Shown here: in pieces, positions 1 to 5,604 of the stretch
How positions within the stretch are numbered: the stretch's first letter is position 1
Layout of the letters: every line of letters begins with the position of its first letter
Assembly: GCA_007123695.1 (NCBI GenBank)
Contig: SLGN01000082.1
Coordinates: 1 to 11,042, forward strand
DNA length: 11,042 nt
Reading direction: 5' to 3'
From: Verrucomicrobiales bacterium
Lineage (GTDB): Bacteria > Verrucomicrobiota > Verrucomicrobiia > Verrucomicrobiales > DEV007
The notes under the pieces: generated by a model
Seen by the model: only the letters and a program-made list of their open reading frames with translations
The model's database searches: none
Told to the model about the DNA's origin: nothing
Position numbers and translations under genes: made by a program

Positions 1-374
1 ATGGTCCCCCCCGGACCCACGAGAATGCCGTTGGGATTGATCACGAAGACGTTTCCGTTGGCCCGCAGCGCCCCGTGGATGGCGGTGGGGTCGCCCCCGA
101 CGACCCGGTTGAGCACCGCCGCGTTCCGGCCCGGCTGGCGGAACTGGGTCGTCTCCCCGGCGTCGATGGAGAAGCTCTCCCAGTTGATGATGGCACGGTT
201 GCTGTTCTGCCGGATCTGCAGGTTGCCCCCGGCGCCGGCGCCGATGTTGACGTCGCCGTGGACGACGGCACCGCCGCGCGGGTTCGCCGAGACGGGGGTC
301 CACAAGGCCAAGGCAGGGACGAGAGAGAGAAGAGCGCTGCGCCGGAGACAAGCGTGCCTGAAAGTCGCGAGCAT
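1..374 (-). CDS. Filamentous haemagglutinin / TPS-domain exoprotein, N-terminal part (runs off left edge)
   Basis: Secreted exoprotein whose N-terminus is a two-partner-secretion (TPS, haemagglutination-activity) domain. In known families this domain is recognised by an outer-membrane TpsB/FhaC transporter and starts a long beta-helix. Only the first 124 residues are present. Residues 1-30 form a signal peptide: Arg11-Arg12, then the hydrophobic stretch ALLSLVPALALW, with probable cleavage after VSA. TPS hallmarks follow: RAIINWESFSI (60-70), an N-R-V-x-G-G-D-P motif (89-96) with I-H-G at 99-101, and VINPNGILVG (111-120), which is the family NPNG signature. I chose Met1 at 374 because AAAGG lies 7 nt upstream and it gives the best signal peptide. 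In-frame ATGs at 419 and 617 would add basic, non-signal-like residues. No TpsB partner is visible. Function (adhesin, S-layer-like or other) cannot be told from this fragment. The domain call is firm. Confidence 0.88.
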   Translation of the reverse strand, partial: MLATFRHACLRRSALLSLVPALALWTPVSANPRGGAVVHGDVNIGAGAGGNLQIRQNSNRAIINWESFSIDAGETTQFRQPGRNAAVLNRVVGGDPTAIHGALRANGNVFVINPNGILVGPGGT

Positions 375-697
375 GGGTGAACCTTTCGGGACGCGAGTCC
401 CTTCGTATTTCGTGGTCATGTTAGGAGGAGGGGATGCCTCGTCCGCAAGGTTCCGGATATCTTGATTCGACCACCGATTCGCAATGCGGATGAAGTAGCC
501 TTTGAGAACCCGAAACCGCAAAATTGGCTTCCGAGACGGATAAGAGCAGAAGGCGTTCCAAATCCGCAACTTTGATTTTCGTCTGCGCCGAGTTTTCCGA
601 AAACCATTGATAACCATGGCACTACGTTAGCACAGTTCGGAAAATTTTCCCCGATTCGATCCTTGCGGCGGCTGTTGGAGTACGCTTACCCTTCCCC
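375..697. other. Divergent intergenic region with two A/T-cored palindromes
   Basis: This 323-bp stretch separates two divergently transcribed genes for secreted proteins (TPS exoprotein to the left, haloperoxidase to the right). It is less GC-rich than its surroundings. It holds a perfect 12-bp palindrome GGAAAATTTTCC at 639-650 and an interrupted palindrome GTTTTC-C-GAAAAC at 592-604, with centres about 46 bp apart. Their position suits operators or promoter-proximal elements for one or both genes, but that is inference. The minus frame stays open upstream of 374 to an ATG at 617, yet the encoded peptide is Arg/Lys-rich with no recognisable domain. I see no convincing sigma-70 promoter, riboswitch or RNA gene. 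Confidence 0.4.
382..386 (-). promoter_or_regulatory. Shine-Dalgarno-like AAAGG of the TPS exoprotein
   Basis: On the minus strand AAAGG sits 7 nt before the ATG at 374. It supports that start over the in-frame ATGs at 419 and 617, which have no purine-rich box. Just upstream in the same leader, 388-401 reads GGGAC-GCGA-GTCCC on the plus strand, a 5-bp hairpin that could modulate access to this site. Confidence 0.45.
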
Positions 698-2182
698 ATG
701 CCCTTCCCCATCCACCTCCGATCCATCGTCGCCGCTGCGGCCTTGGCACCACTCTGGGCCTTCGCCGAAGCGCCCCGGCATATGGATGAAGCCCGTCCCG
801 GCACGGCCTCGGTCGCCTATCTCTGGCTCGACGTCACGCAGGAGGCCACCGCCCGGGCCGTCGAACGATTCGGAGCCCGCCCCACCATCGACGCGCGCGC
901 CTTCGCCATCTGGGCTACTGCCGTCTACGACGCATGGAGCGCCTACGACGAAACCGCCGTCGGCTCCAGGCTCGGGGCGGAGCTGCGGCGTCCTCCTGCG
1001 GAAAGGACCGCGGCAAACCGGGAAACGGCCATCGCCCATGCCTCCTTCCTTGCCCTTTCCGATCTCTATCCGGAAGATGCCGAGTTCCTGCGCGAAGCGA
1101 TGACGGGGCTCGGGCACGATCCCGACGCAAAGCCGAGGGATGACAGCGACGCGATCACCATCGGGCAGACGGCGGCGCAGGCGCTGATCGAATACCGTCG
1201 CCACGACGGCGCCAACCAGCACGGCGACGAGGCCGGCGGCGACGGCACTCCCTACGGCGACTACACCTACTACGAGCCGGTCAACCCTCCCGACCGCATC
1301 GTCGATCCCGACCGCTGGCAGCCCATCACCTTCACCATGCCCGACGGGTCGAGGGTGACGCCGGGCTTTCTCACCCCGCACTGGTATCGGGTGAAGCTCT
1401 TCGCCCTCGAGCGTCCCGAGCAGTTCCGCCCGGGGCCGCCCCCCCGCACCGACACCGACGACGAAAGCCTGCGGCGCCAGGTCGAGGAAGTGCTCGCCTA
1501 CAACCGCCATCTCACCAAGGAGGAGAAGGCCAAGGTCGAGTTCATGCGCGACGGCCCCCGCTCCACCGGCCAGAGCGGGCATTGGCTTCGCTTCGCGCAG
1601 GACGTCTCGCGCCGCGACCGGCATGGACTCGACGAGGACGTGAAGCTCTTCTTCGCCGTGGCCAACACGGCCCACGACGCCTTCGTCTCCTGCTGGGAGA
1701 CGAAGCGCTTCTACGACAGCTCGCGGCCCTGGACCTTGGTACGGCACTACTACGCCGGGCAGCGCATCGTGGGGTGGGCCGGGCCCGAAGGCGGCGTCCG
1801 GGAGATGCCCGCCGAGGAGTGGCATCCCTACTCGCCCCTTTCCTTCATCACGCCGCCCTTCCCCGGCTACACCAGCGGTCACGCCACGGTCAGCGGAGCC
1901 TGCTCCAAAATTCTCGAGCTGTTCACCGGGAGCGACGAATACGGCTTCTTCGAGCGGCGCCCCCACTGCGAACTGACCGAACTCGTCGCGGGCGACGAAA
2001 TCGATTTGGACTTGCCCACCTTTTCTTCCGTGGCGGAAATGGCGGCGCTGTCGCGGGCCCTCGGCGGCTACCACATCCCCGTCGACAACGAGGTGGGCCT
2101 GCGCGTCGGGCGCGAGCTGGCCGAGTGGAGCTGGCCCCGCTACGAAGCGTATTTCAAGGGCACCGCAAGGGTGCGCCCCTGA
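698..2182 (+). CDS. Secreted vanadium-dependent haloperoxidase / PAP2-fold phosphatase family
   Basis: A 494-residue enzyme of the vanadium haloperoxidase/acid phosphatase (PAP2) superfamily. Members either oxidise halides with H2O2 using bound vanadate or hydrolyse phosphate esters. All three active-site blocks are visible: K336-x6-R343-P344 (KRFYDSSRP); T392-S-G-H395, a variant of PSGH, with H395 the usual acid/base; and S452-R453-x5-H459-x3-D463 (SRALGGYHIPVD), with H459 the residue that would coordinate vanadate. The length and the final SRxxxxxHxxxD block fit the haloperoxidase branch better than short PAP2 phosphatases. Residues 1-24 form a signal peptide (hydrophobic IVAAAALAPLWAFAEA), so the protein is probably periplasmic or exported. 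The ATG at 698 is chosen for that signal peptide; there is no obvious Shine-Dalgarno. It converges on ispH with a 22-bp gap. Halide preference, or phosphatase versus peroxidase activity, cannot be read from the sequence. Confidence 0.87.
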   Translation: MPFPIHLRSIVAAAALAPLWAFAEAPRHMDEARPGTASVAYLWLDVTQEATARAVERFGARPTIDARAFAIWATAVYDAWSAYDETAVGSRLGAELRRPPAERTAANRETAIAHASFLALSDLYPEDAEFLREAMTGLGHDPDAKPRDDSDAITIGQTAAQALIEYRRHDGANQHGDEAGGDGTPYGDYTYYEPVNPPDRIVDPDRWQPITFTMPDGSRVTPGFLTPHWYRVKLFALERPEQFRPGPPPRTDTDDESLRRQVEEVLAYNRHLTKEEKAKVEFMRDGPRSTGQSGHWLRFAQDVSRRDRHGLDEDVKLFFAVANTAHDAFVSCWETKRFYDSSRPWTLVRHYYAGQRIVGWAGPEGGVREMPAEEWHPYSPLSFITPPFPGYTSGHATVSGACSKILELFTGSDEYGFFERRPHCELTELVAGDEIDLDLPTFSSVAEMAALSRALGGYHIPVDNEVGLRVGRELAEWSWPRYEAYFKGTARVRP

Positions 2183-2204
2183 TCCGCCACGAGGGCGGGC
2201 TTGC

Positions 2205-3437
2205 CTACGCGGACCGTACCTCGTCGGCGGAGACGCCGCGCAGTTCGAAGACTTTGAGGATCGTGTCTTCGATGAGGTTGTTCGGGCAGGATGCCCCCGC
2301 CGTGATTCCCACGAGGACGGCACCTTCGCGACCGAGCGGTCCGGGATCGGCGTCCACCTCCTCCTTGCGGTGGATGTCGTAGTGGACGATCTCAGCCAGC
2401 GAAACGAGGCATTCGGAGCTGCGGATGAAAAAGGTCGGAAGCTCCTTTTCGCCGATCTCGACGAGATGGGTCGTATTCGAGCTGTTGTAGCCGCCGACGA
2501 CGAGAAGAACGTCGAGGGGCTCCTCGAGCAGATCGAAGAGGGCGTCCTGACGCTCCTGGGTGGCCCCGCAGATCGTGTCGAAGACGGAGAAGTTCGAGTC
2601 GTCCCCATCGCGGCGGAGCAGGGCGGCGCGAACGCGTCTCTGAATCTCCTCGGTCTCGGACTTCAACATTGTGGTCTGGTTCGCCACGCCGACCCTGTGG
2701 AGATGGACGTCGGGATCGAAGCCCTCGGACATGCCTCCGACGCCTCCGAAGCGTTCGCGGAAGGCGGCGGGGTCCCCCCCGTTCACGATGTAGTCGCAAA
2801 CGAAGTCGGTGTCTTCCAGCGTCAGCACGATCAGGTAATGGCCTTTCCCATCCTCCCCTGCCGCCCGCGAGGCGGTCGCGCGGGTCTCCTCATGGTCCGC
2901 CTTTCCGTGGATGATGGAGGTCACGCCATCCTTGGCGAAGCCGCGGACGCGTTTCCAGACCTTCATCACGTCGCCGCAGGTGGTGTCGACGATCTGGCAG
3001 CCGCGCGACTCGACCTTGTCCATGAAGGAGACTGGAGCGCCGAAAGCCGGGACGATGACGACGTCGTCCTCGCCGAGATCGTCGTATTGCTCGTTCATCT
3101 CCTGCCACGGCAGCGAGACGATTTCCATCGCCTCGAGCTGTCGGTTGACCTCCGGATTGTGGATGATCTCGCCGATCAGGAAGATGCGGTTCTCGGGGAA
3201 GACCCGGCGCGAGGCATAGGCCAAGTCGATGGCGCGCTCGACCCCGTAGCAGAAGCCGAACTGCTTCGCCAACCGGATCGTGGTGTCGCCGATGGAGAGC
3301 AGTCCACCCTTGGCCCGGACCTTCTCGACGATGGAACTGCGGTAGTGCTCGGCCACCTCCGCCTGCACCCTTTCCATCACTTCGGGGGTGCGGACGTTGA
3401 CGCGGCGGCGGCGGGCGGGATGGGCGTAGACAGACAT
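2205..3437 (-). CDS. ispH: 4-hydroxy-3-methylbut-2-enyl diphosphate reductase (long-form IspH/LytB)
   Basis: Last enzyme of the MEP isoprenoid pathway: an iron-sulfur reductase converting HMBPP to IPP and DMAPP in the cytoplasm. The three cluster-binding cysteines are present: C63 (FGFCYGVERA), C154 (DTTCGDV) and C290 (DTICGATQ). Substrate residues matching the E. coli enzyme are also visible: H93 (GEIIHNPEV), H182 and E184 (KADHEETRAT), T255-T256 (NQTTM), S319-S320-N321 (SSNTTHL) and S383 (TAGASCPNN). At 410 aa it is the long type, as in cyanobacteria and plants, rather than the roughly 316-aa E. coli type. The extra length lies in an N-terminal extension of about 45 residues and an insertion around 215-247. 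The minus-strand L,D-transpeptidase gene ends 49 bp upstream, so the two are probably an operon. The ATG at 3437 has no strong Shine-Dalgarno. No damage is seen. Confidence 0.96.
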   Translation of the reverse strand: MSVYAHPARRRRVNVRTPEVMERVQAEVAEHYRSSIVEKVRAKGGLLSIGDTTIRLAKQFGFCYGVERAIDLAYASRRVFPENRIFLIGEIIHNPEVNRQLEAMEIVSLPWQEMNEQYDDLGEDDVVIVPAFGAPVSFMDKVESRGCQIVDTTCGDVMKVWKRVRGFAKDGVTSIIHGKADHEETRATASRAAGEDGKGHYLIVLTLEDTDFVCDYIVNGGDPAAFRERFGGVGGMSEGFDPDVHLHRVGVANQTTMLKSETEEIQRRVRAALLRRDGDDSNFSVFDTICGATQERQDALFDLLEEPLDVLLVVGGYNSSNTTHLVEIGEKELPTFFIRSSECLVSLAEIVHYDIHRKEEVDADPGPLGREGAVLVGITAGASCPNNLIEDTILKVFELRGVSADEVRSA

Positions 3438-3486
3438 GGAAAACGATACGCTTTACGCTTCCCAGACGGGGGAAGGAAAGAGGACC

Positions 3487-4176
3487 TCAGAAGGGCACGT
3501 CGGTGCGGTCGAGGGGGGCGTCGGTAATCAGGACCGAAGGGGGAGCGTCGGGATCGGCGTAGTCGGTCGGGCGGGGCACGTTCTTGCCGATCGTGGCATC
3601 CTCGGGCTGGCTATGGGCGACGTGGATGGGGGTGCCGGGGCGGACGAGATCGAAGAACTCCTTCGCGATGGTGCGATGGAGGCGAAGGCAGCCTTTCGTC
3701 CGCGGCTCCGGCCAGACCCCGCCGGCATGGATTCCGTAGCCGCCCGTTGCGAATTCGACCCACCACGGCATCGGATACCCGATGTAGCTGTAGCCCGGAG
3801 GCGTGTCGCTCCGCTTTCCGGGACGGATGTCGTCTCCCCGGACGTGGAAGCCGTAGGTGCCGGAGCGCTTGCGGGGCAGCTTGTTGAAAGCCTTGAAATG
3901 CCCCGTGGGAGTGGGACTTTCGGGCTTGCCAATCGCTACGGCGGCGACGAAACGGGGTTCTTCGCCCTCCAGCACATAGAGGGCGCGATTGTTGAGGCTG
4001 ACCTTGACACGGACATCGGCGGGGTTGTTCACCGTGCCGTAGCGCACCGCCATGCTCTGCGGAGCTGCGGAGGCCTTGGTCTCGACCGTCTTGCAGGAAG
4101 TCGGCAGAAGCGCCGCAACCCCGAAGGCAGCGGCGAGGGCAAGCGAGCCGAGAAAGGAAGGGATCCGGATATTCAT
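3487..4176 (-). CDS. L,D-transpeptidase (YkuD domain), exported, possibly a lipoprotein
   Basis: A 229-residue cell-wall enzyme of the YkuD family. Such enzymes make 3-3 peptidoglycan cross-links or attach proteins to peptidoglycan through a catalytic cysteine outside the cytoplasm. The catalytic block is clear: G-Y-G-I-H150-A-G, then T160-K-G-C163-L-R165, matching the family pattern H-x(n)-[ST]-x-G-C-x-R. The YkuD domain covers about residues 54-188 and includes the SPTPTGHFKAF segment near 87-97. The N-terminus (1-28) is a hydrophobic export signal ending in LLPTSC. C28 could be lipidated, although Pro at -3 is not a classical lipobox, so a simple signal peptide is the alternative. A polar C-terminal tail (190-229) rich in D and P follows the domain. 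It is probably co-transcribed with ispH downstream. No Shine-Dalgarno precedes the ATG. Confidence 0.9.
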   Translation of the reverse strand: MNIRIPSFLGSLALAAAFGVAALLPTSCKTVETKASAAPQSMAVRYGTVNNPADVRVKVSLNNRALYVLEGEEPRFVAAVAIGKPESPTPTGHFKAFNKLPRKRSGTYGFHVRGDDIRPGKRSDTPPGYSYIGYPMPWWVEFATGGYGIHAGGVWPEPRTKGCLRLHRTIAKEFFDLVRPGTPIHVAHSQPEDATIGKNVPRPTDYADPDAPPSVLITDAPLDRTDVPF

Positions 4177-4298
4177 GGGAGATGGTGGGAAGCGGTGACC
4201 TGCGGTCGAAGAAACGCCGCAAAACTACATCACGGCAGACAGAACGCGAATCCGGAAATGCGGAGGCAGGAAATTTTCGTTTTTGAATTTTTTAATTG

Positions 4299-4304
4299 TT
4301 GACA
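4299..4304 (+). promoter_or_regulatory. Candidate -35 box TTGACA upstream of the orphan terminator
   Basis: A perfect TTGACA stands in an AT-rich stretch about 75 bp before the 4376-4415 terminator. At 16-18 bp spacing the -10 candidates (AAATCT, AATCTG, ATCTGA) are poor, so only the -35 is convincing. If it is used, transcription would begin near 4333-4336 and read into the hairpins that follow. Confidence 0.3.
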
Positions 4305-4331
4305 TATCTTGAATATCTGCAAATCTGAGAT

Positions 4332-4415
4332 CGGTTACTTTCTCGGTAACTGTCTGTTTGTGTTTCGTGTTTCGGAACCGTCCAGTCCTTCGGGACTGGA
4401 CGGTTTTCGTTTTTT
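4332..4415 (+). ncRNA. Candidate small RNA or attenuator leader upstream of the aldo/keto reductase
   Basis: About 84 nt with two successive stem-loops and no coding sense. The first is CGGTTAC (4332-4338) against GTAACTG (4346-4352), with one G-U pair and a 7-nt loop. A U-rich linker (4353-4375, with TTTG and TTTCG runs) follows, then the intrinsic terminator. A plus-strand terminator here is unexpected because the nearest plus gene upstream ends at 2182 and the next starts at 4512. It must therefore end either a free-standing small RNA or the leader of the reductase. CGGTT (4332-4336) could alternatively pair with AACCG (4376-4380) of the terminator arm, a weak 5-bp alternative fold. No Rfam family is recognised. 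Confidence 0.4.
4376..4415 (+). terminator. Strong Rho-independent terminator with UUCG tetraloop
   Basis: A perfect 13-bp stem, AACCGTCCAGTCC (4376-4388) and GGACTGGACGGTT (4393-4405), is closed by a c(TTCG)g tetraloop. It is followed by the T-rich tract TTTTCGTTTTTT (4404-4415). On the minus strand no T run follows the stem, so it terminates plus-strand transcripts only. It lies 96 bp before the aldo/keto reductase start. Confidence 0.85.
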
Positions 4416-4511
4416 GGCGAGGGAGGCGACCGCGAAGGATCCGATGGAACCGGGCGGAATCGCGGGCTTAGCGCTTGCCTCGCGACGAATCGGCGCTCTC
4501 GTTTCCCTACG

Positions 4512-5501
4512 ATGAGCCTCCCCCAGCACTTTCTCGAAACCGGCGACGGTAGTCGCTTTCCTTCGATCGGCCTCGGCACCTGGAAGATTCCCGAAGCCGT
4601 CCTGCCCGACCTCGTACCCGAGGCCGTGGCGATGGGCTATCGGCATTTCGATTGCGCCTGCGACTACGGCAACGAACCGGCCGTGGGCGAAGGGCTTCGC
4701 CGCGCTCTCGCGTCCGGCCTTTGTTCCCGCGACGATCTCTGGATCACCTCGAAGCTCTGGAACACCTACCACCACCCCGACCACGTACGCCCCGCCTGCG
4801 AGCGCACTCTGAGCGACCTCGGACTCGACGTTCTCGACCTCTATTTGATCCACTTTCCGGTGACCCTCGCCTTCGTGCCCTTCGAAGAGCGCTACCCACC
4901 CGGCTGGTTCTTCGACCCGGCTTCGGAGAATCCCTCGATGAAGCCGGTCCGCATTCCTCTTGCGGACACCTGGGGCGCAATGGAGGGTCTCGTCGGAGCG
5001 GGCCTCGTCAAGCGCATCGGCGTCTGCAACTACTCGACCGCCCTGCTCCGCGATCTCCTCGCCTACGCCTCCATTGCCCCGCAAGTGCTGCAAGTGGAGA
5101 TGCACCCCTACCTTCCTCAGCCGCGCCTCCTCCGCTTCTGCCATGAGGAAGGCATCGCCGTGACCGCCTTCTCCCCCTTCGGCGCGAGCTCCTACGTCCC
5201 TCTCCAGATGGCATTGGAGAGCGAATCCGTCCTCGACGATCCCGCCGTGCTCGAAATCGCCGCCGAGCAGGGGCGCAGCCCCGGGCAGGTGCTGCTGCGC
5301 TGGGCCGTACAGCGTGGCACCGTCGTCATTCCCAAGACCCAGACCCCCGCCCACCTGCGCGAGAACATCGGGATCTTCGACTTCGCCCTGACGCCCGAGG
5401 AGATGTCGCGACTAGACGCCCTCGACCGCAGACGCCGTTTCAACGATCCCGCCGAGTTCGGCGAGAAGGCCTTCAACACCTTCTACCCGATCTTCGACTG
5501 A
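4512..5501 (+). CDS. Aldo/keto reductase, xylose-reductase-like (AKR2 type)
   Basis: A 329-residue NAD(P)H-dependent TIM-barrel reductase of aldehydes or ketones. The AKR tetrad is complete: D47, Y52 (FDCACDYGNE), K81 (ITSKLWN) and H114 (LYLIHFP). The sequence follows fungal D-xylose reductase along its whole length from memory. Examples are IHFPVTLAFVPFEERYPPGW (113-132), the HPYLPQP segment (198-204), LLRWAVQRGTVVIPK (261-275) and the C-terminal RFNDP (309-313). This suggests an aldose or sugar aldehyde substrate, but that is inference. The cofactor 2'-phosphate region reads K275-T-Q-T-P-A-H281, where fungal xylose reductases have K-S-N-x-P-E-R; histidine replaces the arginine. The ATG at 4512 has no Shine-Dalgarno. 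The gene looks monocistronic and lies downstream of a terminator/attenuator candidate. Confidence 0.92.
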   Translation: MSLPQHFLETGDGSRFPSIGLGTWKIPEAVLPDLVPEAVAMGYRHFDCACDYGNEPAVGEGLRRALASGLCSRDDLWITSKLWNTYHHPDHVRPACERTLSDLGLDVLDLYLIHFPVTLAFVPFEERYPPGWFFDPASENPSMKPVRIPLADTWGAMEGLVGAGLVKRIGVCNYSTALLRDLLAYASIAPQVLQVEMHPYLPQPRLLRFCHEEGIAVTAFSPFGASSYVPLQMALESESVLDDPAVLEIAAEQGRSPGQVLLRWAVQRGTVVIPKTQTPAHLRENIGIFDFALTPEEMSRLDALDRRRRFNDPAEFGEKAFNTFYPIFD

Positions 5502-5549
5502 CCAACGCCACCCAACCGGCACACGTCTCCTCAGCGAAGAACAAATATC

Positions 5550-5574
5550 CCGCCTATTTTTACTTGACAGGCGG
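5550..5574. repeat. Short inverted repeat upstream of the transposase gene
   Basis: CCGCCT (5550-5555) and AGGCGG (5569-5574) flank a 13-nt AT-rich spacer that overlaps a TTGACA (5564-5569). RAYT genes are often bordered by short palindromes that their products bind, so this could be such an element. It could equally be a promoter feature. With a 17-bp spacer the -10 would be CATCTT (5587-5592), which places the start inside the ribosome binding site, so a standard promoter fits poorly. Confidence 0.3.
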
Positions 5575-5595
5575 CGATTGGCTGGGCATCTTCGT

Positions 5596-5600
5596 GGAGA
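5596..5600 (+). promoter_or_regulatory. Shine-Dalgarno GGAGA of the transposase gene
   Basis: GGAGA ends 4 nt before the ATG at 5605 and fixes that codon as the start, in preference to the in-frame TTG at 5578. It is the best ribosome binding site in the window; most neighbouring genes have none. Confidence 0.6.
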
Positions 5601-5604
5601 AACT

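Larger units (their letters stand above)
4177..4511. other. AT-rich intergenic region between Ldt and the aldo/keto reductase
   Basis: This 335-bp gap separates the divergent Ldt (minus) and aldo/keto reductase (plus) genes. The part at about 4268-4330 is strikingly AT-rich for this genome and is the likely site of promoters for one or both directions. Its centre holds a TTGACA box (4299-4304), a small hairpin (4332-4352) and a strong plus-strand terminator (4376-4415), annotated separately. From 4416 to 4511 I see no further structure. Open frames crossing this gap encode nothing recognisable. Confidence 0.5.

Noticed and set aside
420..600. Possible riboswitch in the leader of the TPS exoprotein
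   Set aside because: I compared it with the cyclic-di-GMP class I motif from memory. The conserved GCACAGGGCAAACC-like and GGGACGCAAAG-like blocks are absent, and no other class was recognisable.
2184..2198. CCGCC-ACGAG-GGCGG hairpin between the haloperoxidase and ispH stops
   Set aside because: Only 5 bp with no T tract on either strand; insufficient for a bidirectional terminator call.
686..2608. 640-residue open frame on the minus strand opposite the haloperoxidase and the end of ispH
   Set aside because: Low-complexity Gly/Ala/Val/Arg-rich translation, antisense to two genes with clear catalytic motifs; a by-product of high GC content.
2370..3527. 385-residue plus-strand open frame opposite ispH
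   Set aside because: Mirror frame of ispH; Asp/Val/Ala-rich with no domain, while the minus strand encodes a complete IspH.
3436..4302. 288-residue plus-strand open frame opposite the L,D-transpeptidase
   Set aside because: Antisense shadow of a gene with a full YkuD motif; no recognisable sequence.
4335..5354. 339-residue minus-strand open frame opposite the aldo/keto reductase
   Set aside because: Gly/Glu/His-rich shadow of a gene with a complete AKR tetrad; it also crosses the terminator hairpin.
5564..5592. TTGACA-17-CATCTT as a promoter for the transposase
   Set aside because: The predicted start would lie within the Shine-Dalgarno, and the -10 matches consensus at only 3 of 6 positions; kept only as part of the inverted-repeat note.
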